This document shows, one piece after another, positions 47,438 to 47,500 of a stretch of DNA of 47,500 nucleotides; position 1 is the stretch's first letter; each line of letters begins with the position of its first letter. Under the pieces are notes generated by a model that was not told the DNA's origin, searched no databases, and worked only from the letters and a program-made list of their open reading frames with translations. The stretch is taken from positions 1-47,500 of the forward strand of contig NZ_WNJL01000030.1 in assembly GCF_010378095.1 (NCBI RefSeq), given 5' to 3'. Position numbers and translations under genes: made by a program. This stretch comes from Acidithiobacillus ferrianus (GTDB taxonomy: Bacteria; Pseudomonadota; Gammaproteobacteria; Acidithiobacillales; Acidithiobacillaceae).

Positions 47438-47472
47438 AAAAAAACAACCCCGTCTCGTTGGTGGAGACGGGG
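47438..47472 (-). terminator. Intrinsic terminator of the gene right of the window
   Basis: On the minus strand CCCCGTCTC pairs with GAGACGGGG (9 bp, 7-nt loop) and is followed by TTGTTTTTTT. This is a strong rho-independent terminator for a minus-strand gene or RNA ending near 47480-47500. What that upstream gene is cannot be seen. Confidence 0.8.
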
Positions 47473-47500
47473 TCGATGGGTATAGGCGTCTGGCGGTGAC

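Noticed and set aside
47448..47472. The minus strand contains CCCCGTCTCCACCA, resembling the 3' end of tmRNA or a tRNA
   Set aside because: The CCACCA lies in the loop side of a clear intrinsic terminator and no TTCGA-type T-loop precedes it in the visible bases.

Overview
The window reads as a chromosomal segment of an acidophilic, chemolithoautotrophic proteobacterium of the Acidithiobacillus type. This is an inference from gene content and gene order; no 16S rRNA gene is present. Pointers are an aconitase / NAD-type isocitrate dehydrogenase / succinyl-CoA ligase cluster, a RuBisCO-like protein in a methionine-salvage operon, a YdeP-like molybdopterin oxidoreductase and a SulP transporter. 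Coding density is high, many genes overlap by 1-11 nt, and base composition looks GC-rich throughout except for the first ~4.3 kb, which looks clearly more AT-rich. I see no rRNA, tRNA, CRISPR array or insertion sequence.

Layout. (1) 1-4221, minus strand: an accessory operon running off the left edge, encoding a GntR/UTRA regulator, an AprA-like FAD protein, an AprB-like 2[4Fe-4S] ferredoxin, a HEAT-repeat protein, a 7Fe ferredoxin (FdxA) and the start of an unknown gene. Upstream (4240-4372) are a well-formed sigma-54 promoter, two overlapping NtrC-type enhancer sites and a palindrome at the predicted transcription start. The operon therefore looks nitrogen-regulated, and its substrate is unknown. 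This is the most interesting part of the window. (2) 4550-10256, minus: rluD, pgeF, the methionine-salvage genes mtnD-mtnW-mtnX-mtnB, a double-ACT protein and def, tightly packed; bamD is divergent from rluD. (3) 11078-18676, minus: acn, icd, sucC, a small membrane-anchored protein, sucD, nadE and glnB. This operon couples 2-oxoglutarate and succinyl-CoA metabolism to glutamine-dependent NAD synthesis and the PII 2-oxoglutarate sensor. (4) 18972-21676, plus: a SulP-STAS transporter translationally coupled to a periplasmic Sel1-repeat protein. (5) 21693-29500: gltX (minus), mltD-like transglycosylase and fabI (plus), transaldolase and a YdeP-like oxidoreductase (minus). (6) 29767-34782, plus: lysC-argD-argF-argG, overlapping or nearly so, then gloA. 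(7) 34822-37680: dnaQ, rnhA and a methyltransferase (minus) divergent from gloB, a neighbourhood known from other proteobacteria. (8) 37643-47358, minus: the conserved rimP-nusA-infB-rbfA-truB-rpsO-pnp translation and RNA operon followed by an M16 peptidase. Two strong hairpins lie in front of rimP.

How the parts connect: the central operon makes 2-oxoglutarate and carries its sensor PII. NtrC, normally controlled through PII, is predicted to drive the left-hand operon. The lysC-arg operon draws on aspartate and glutamate nitrogen. These links are inferred from gene content and sites, not demonstrated.
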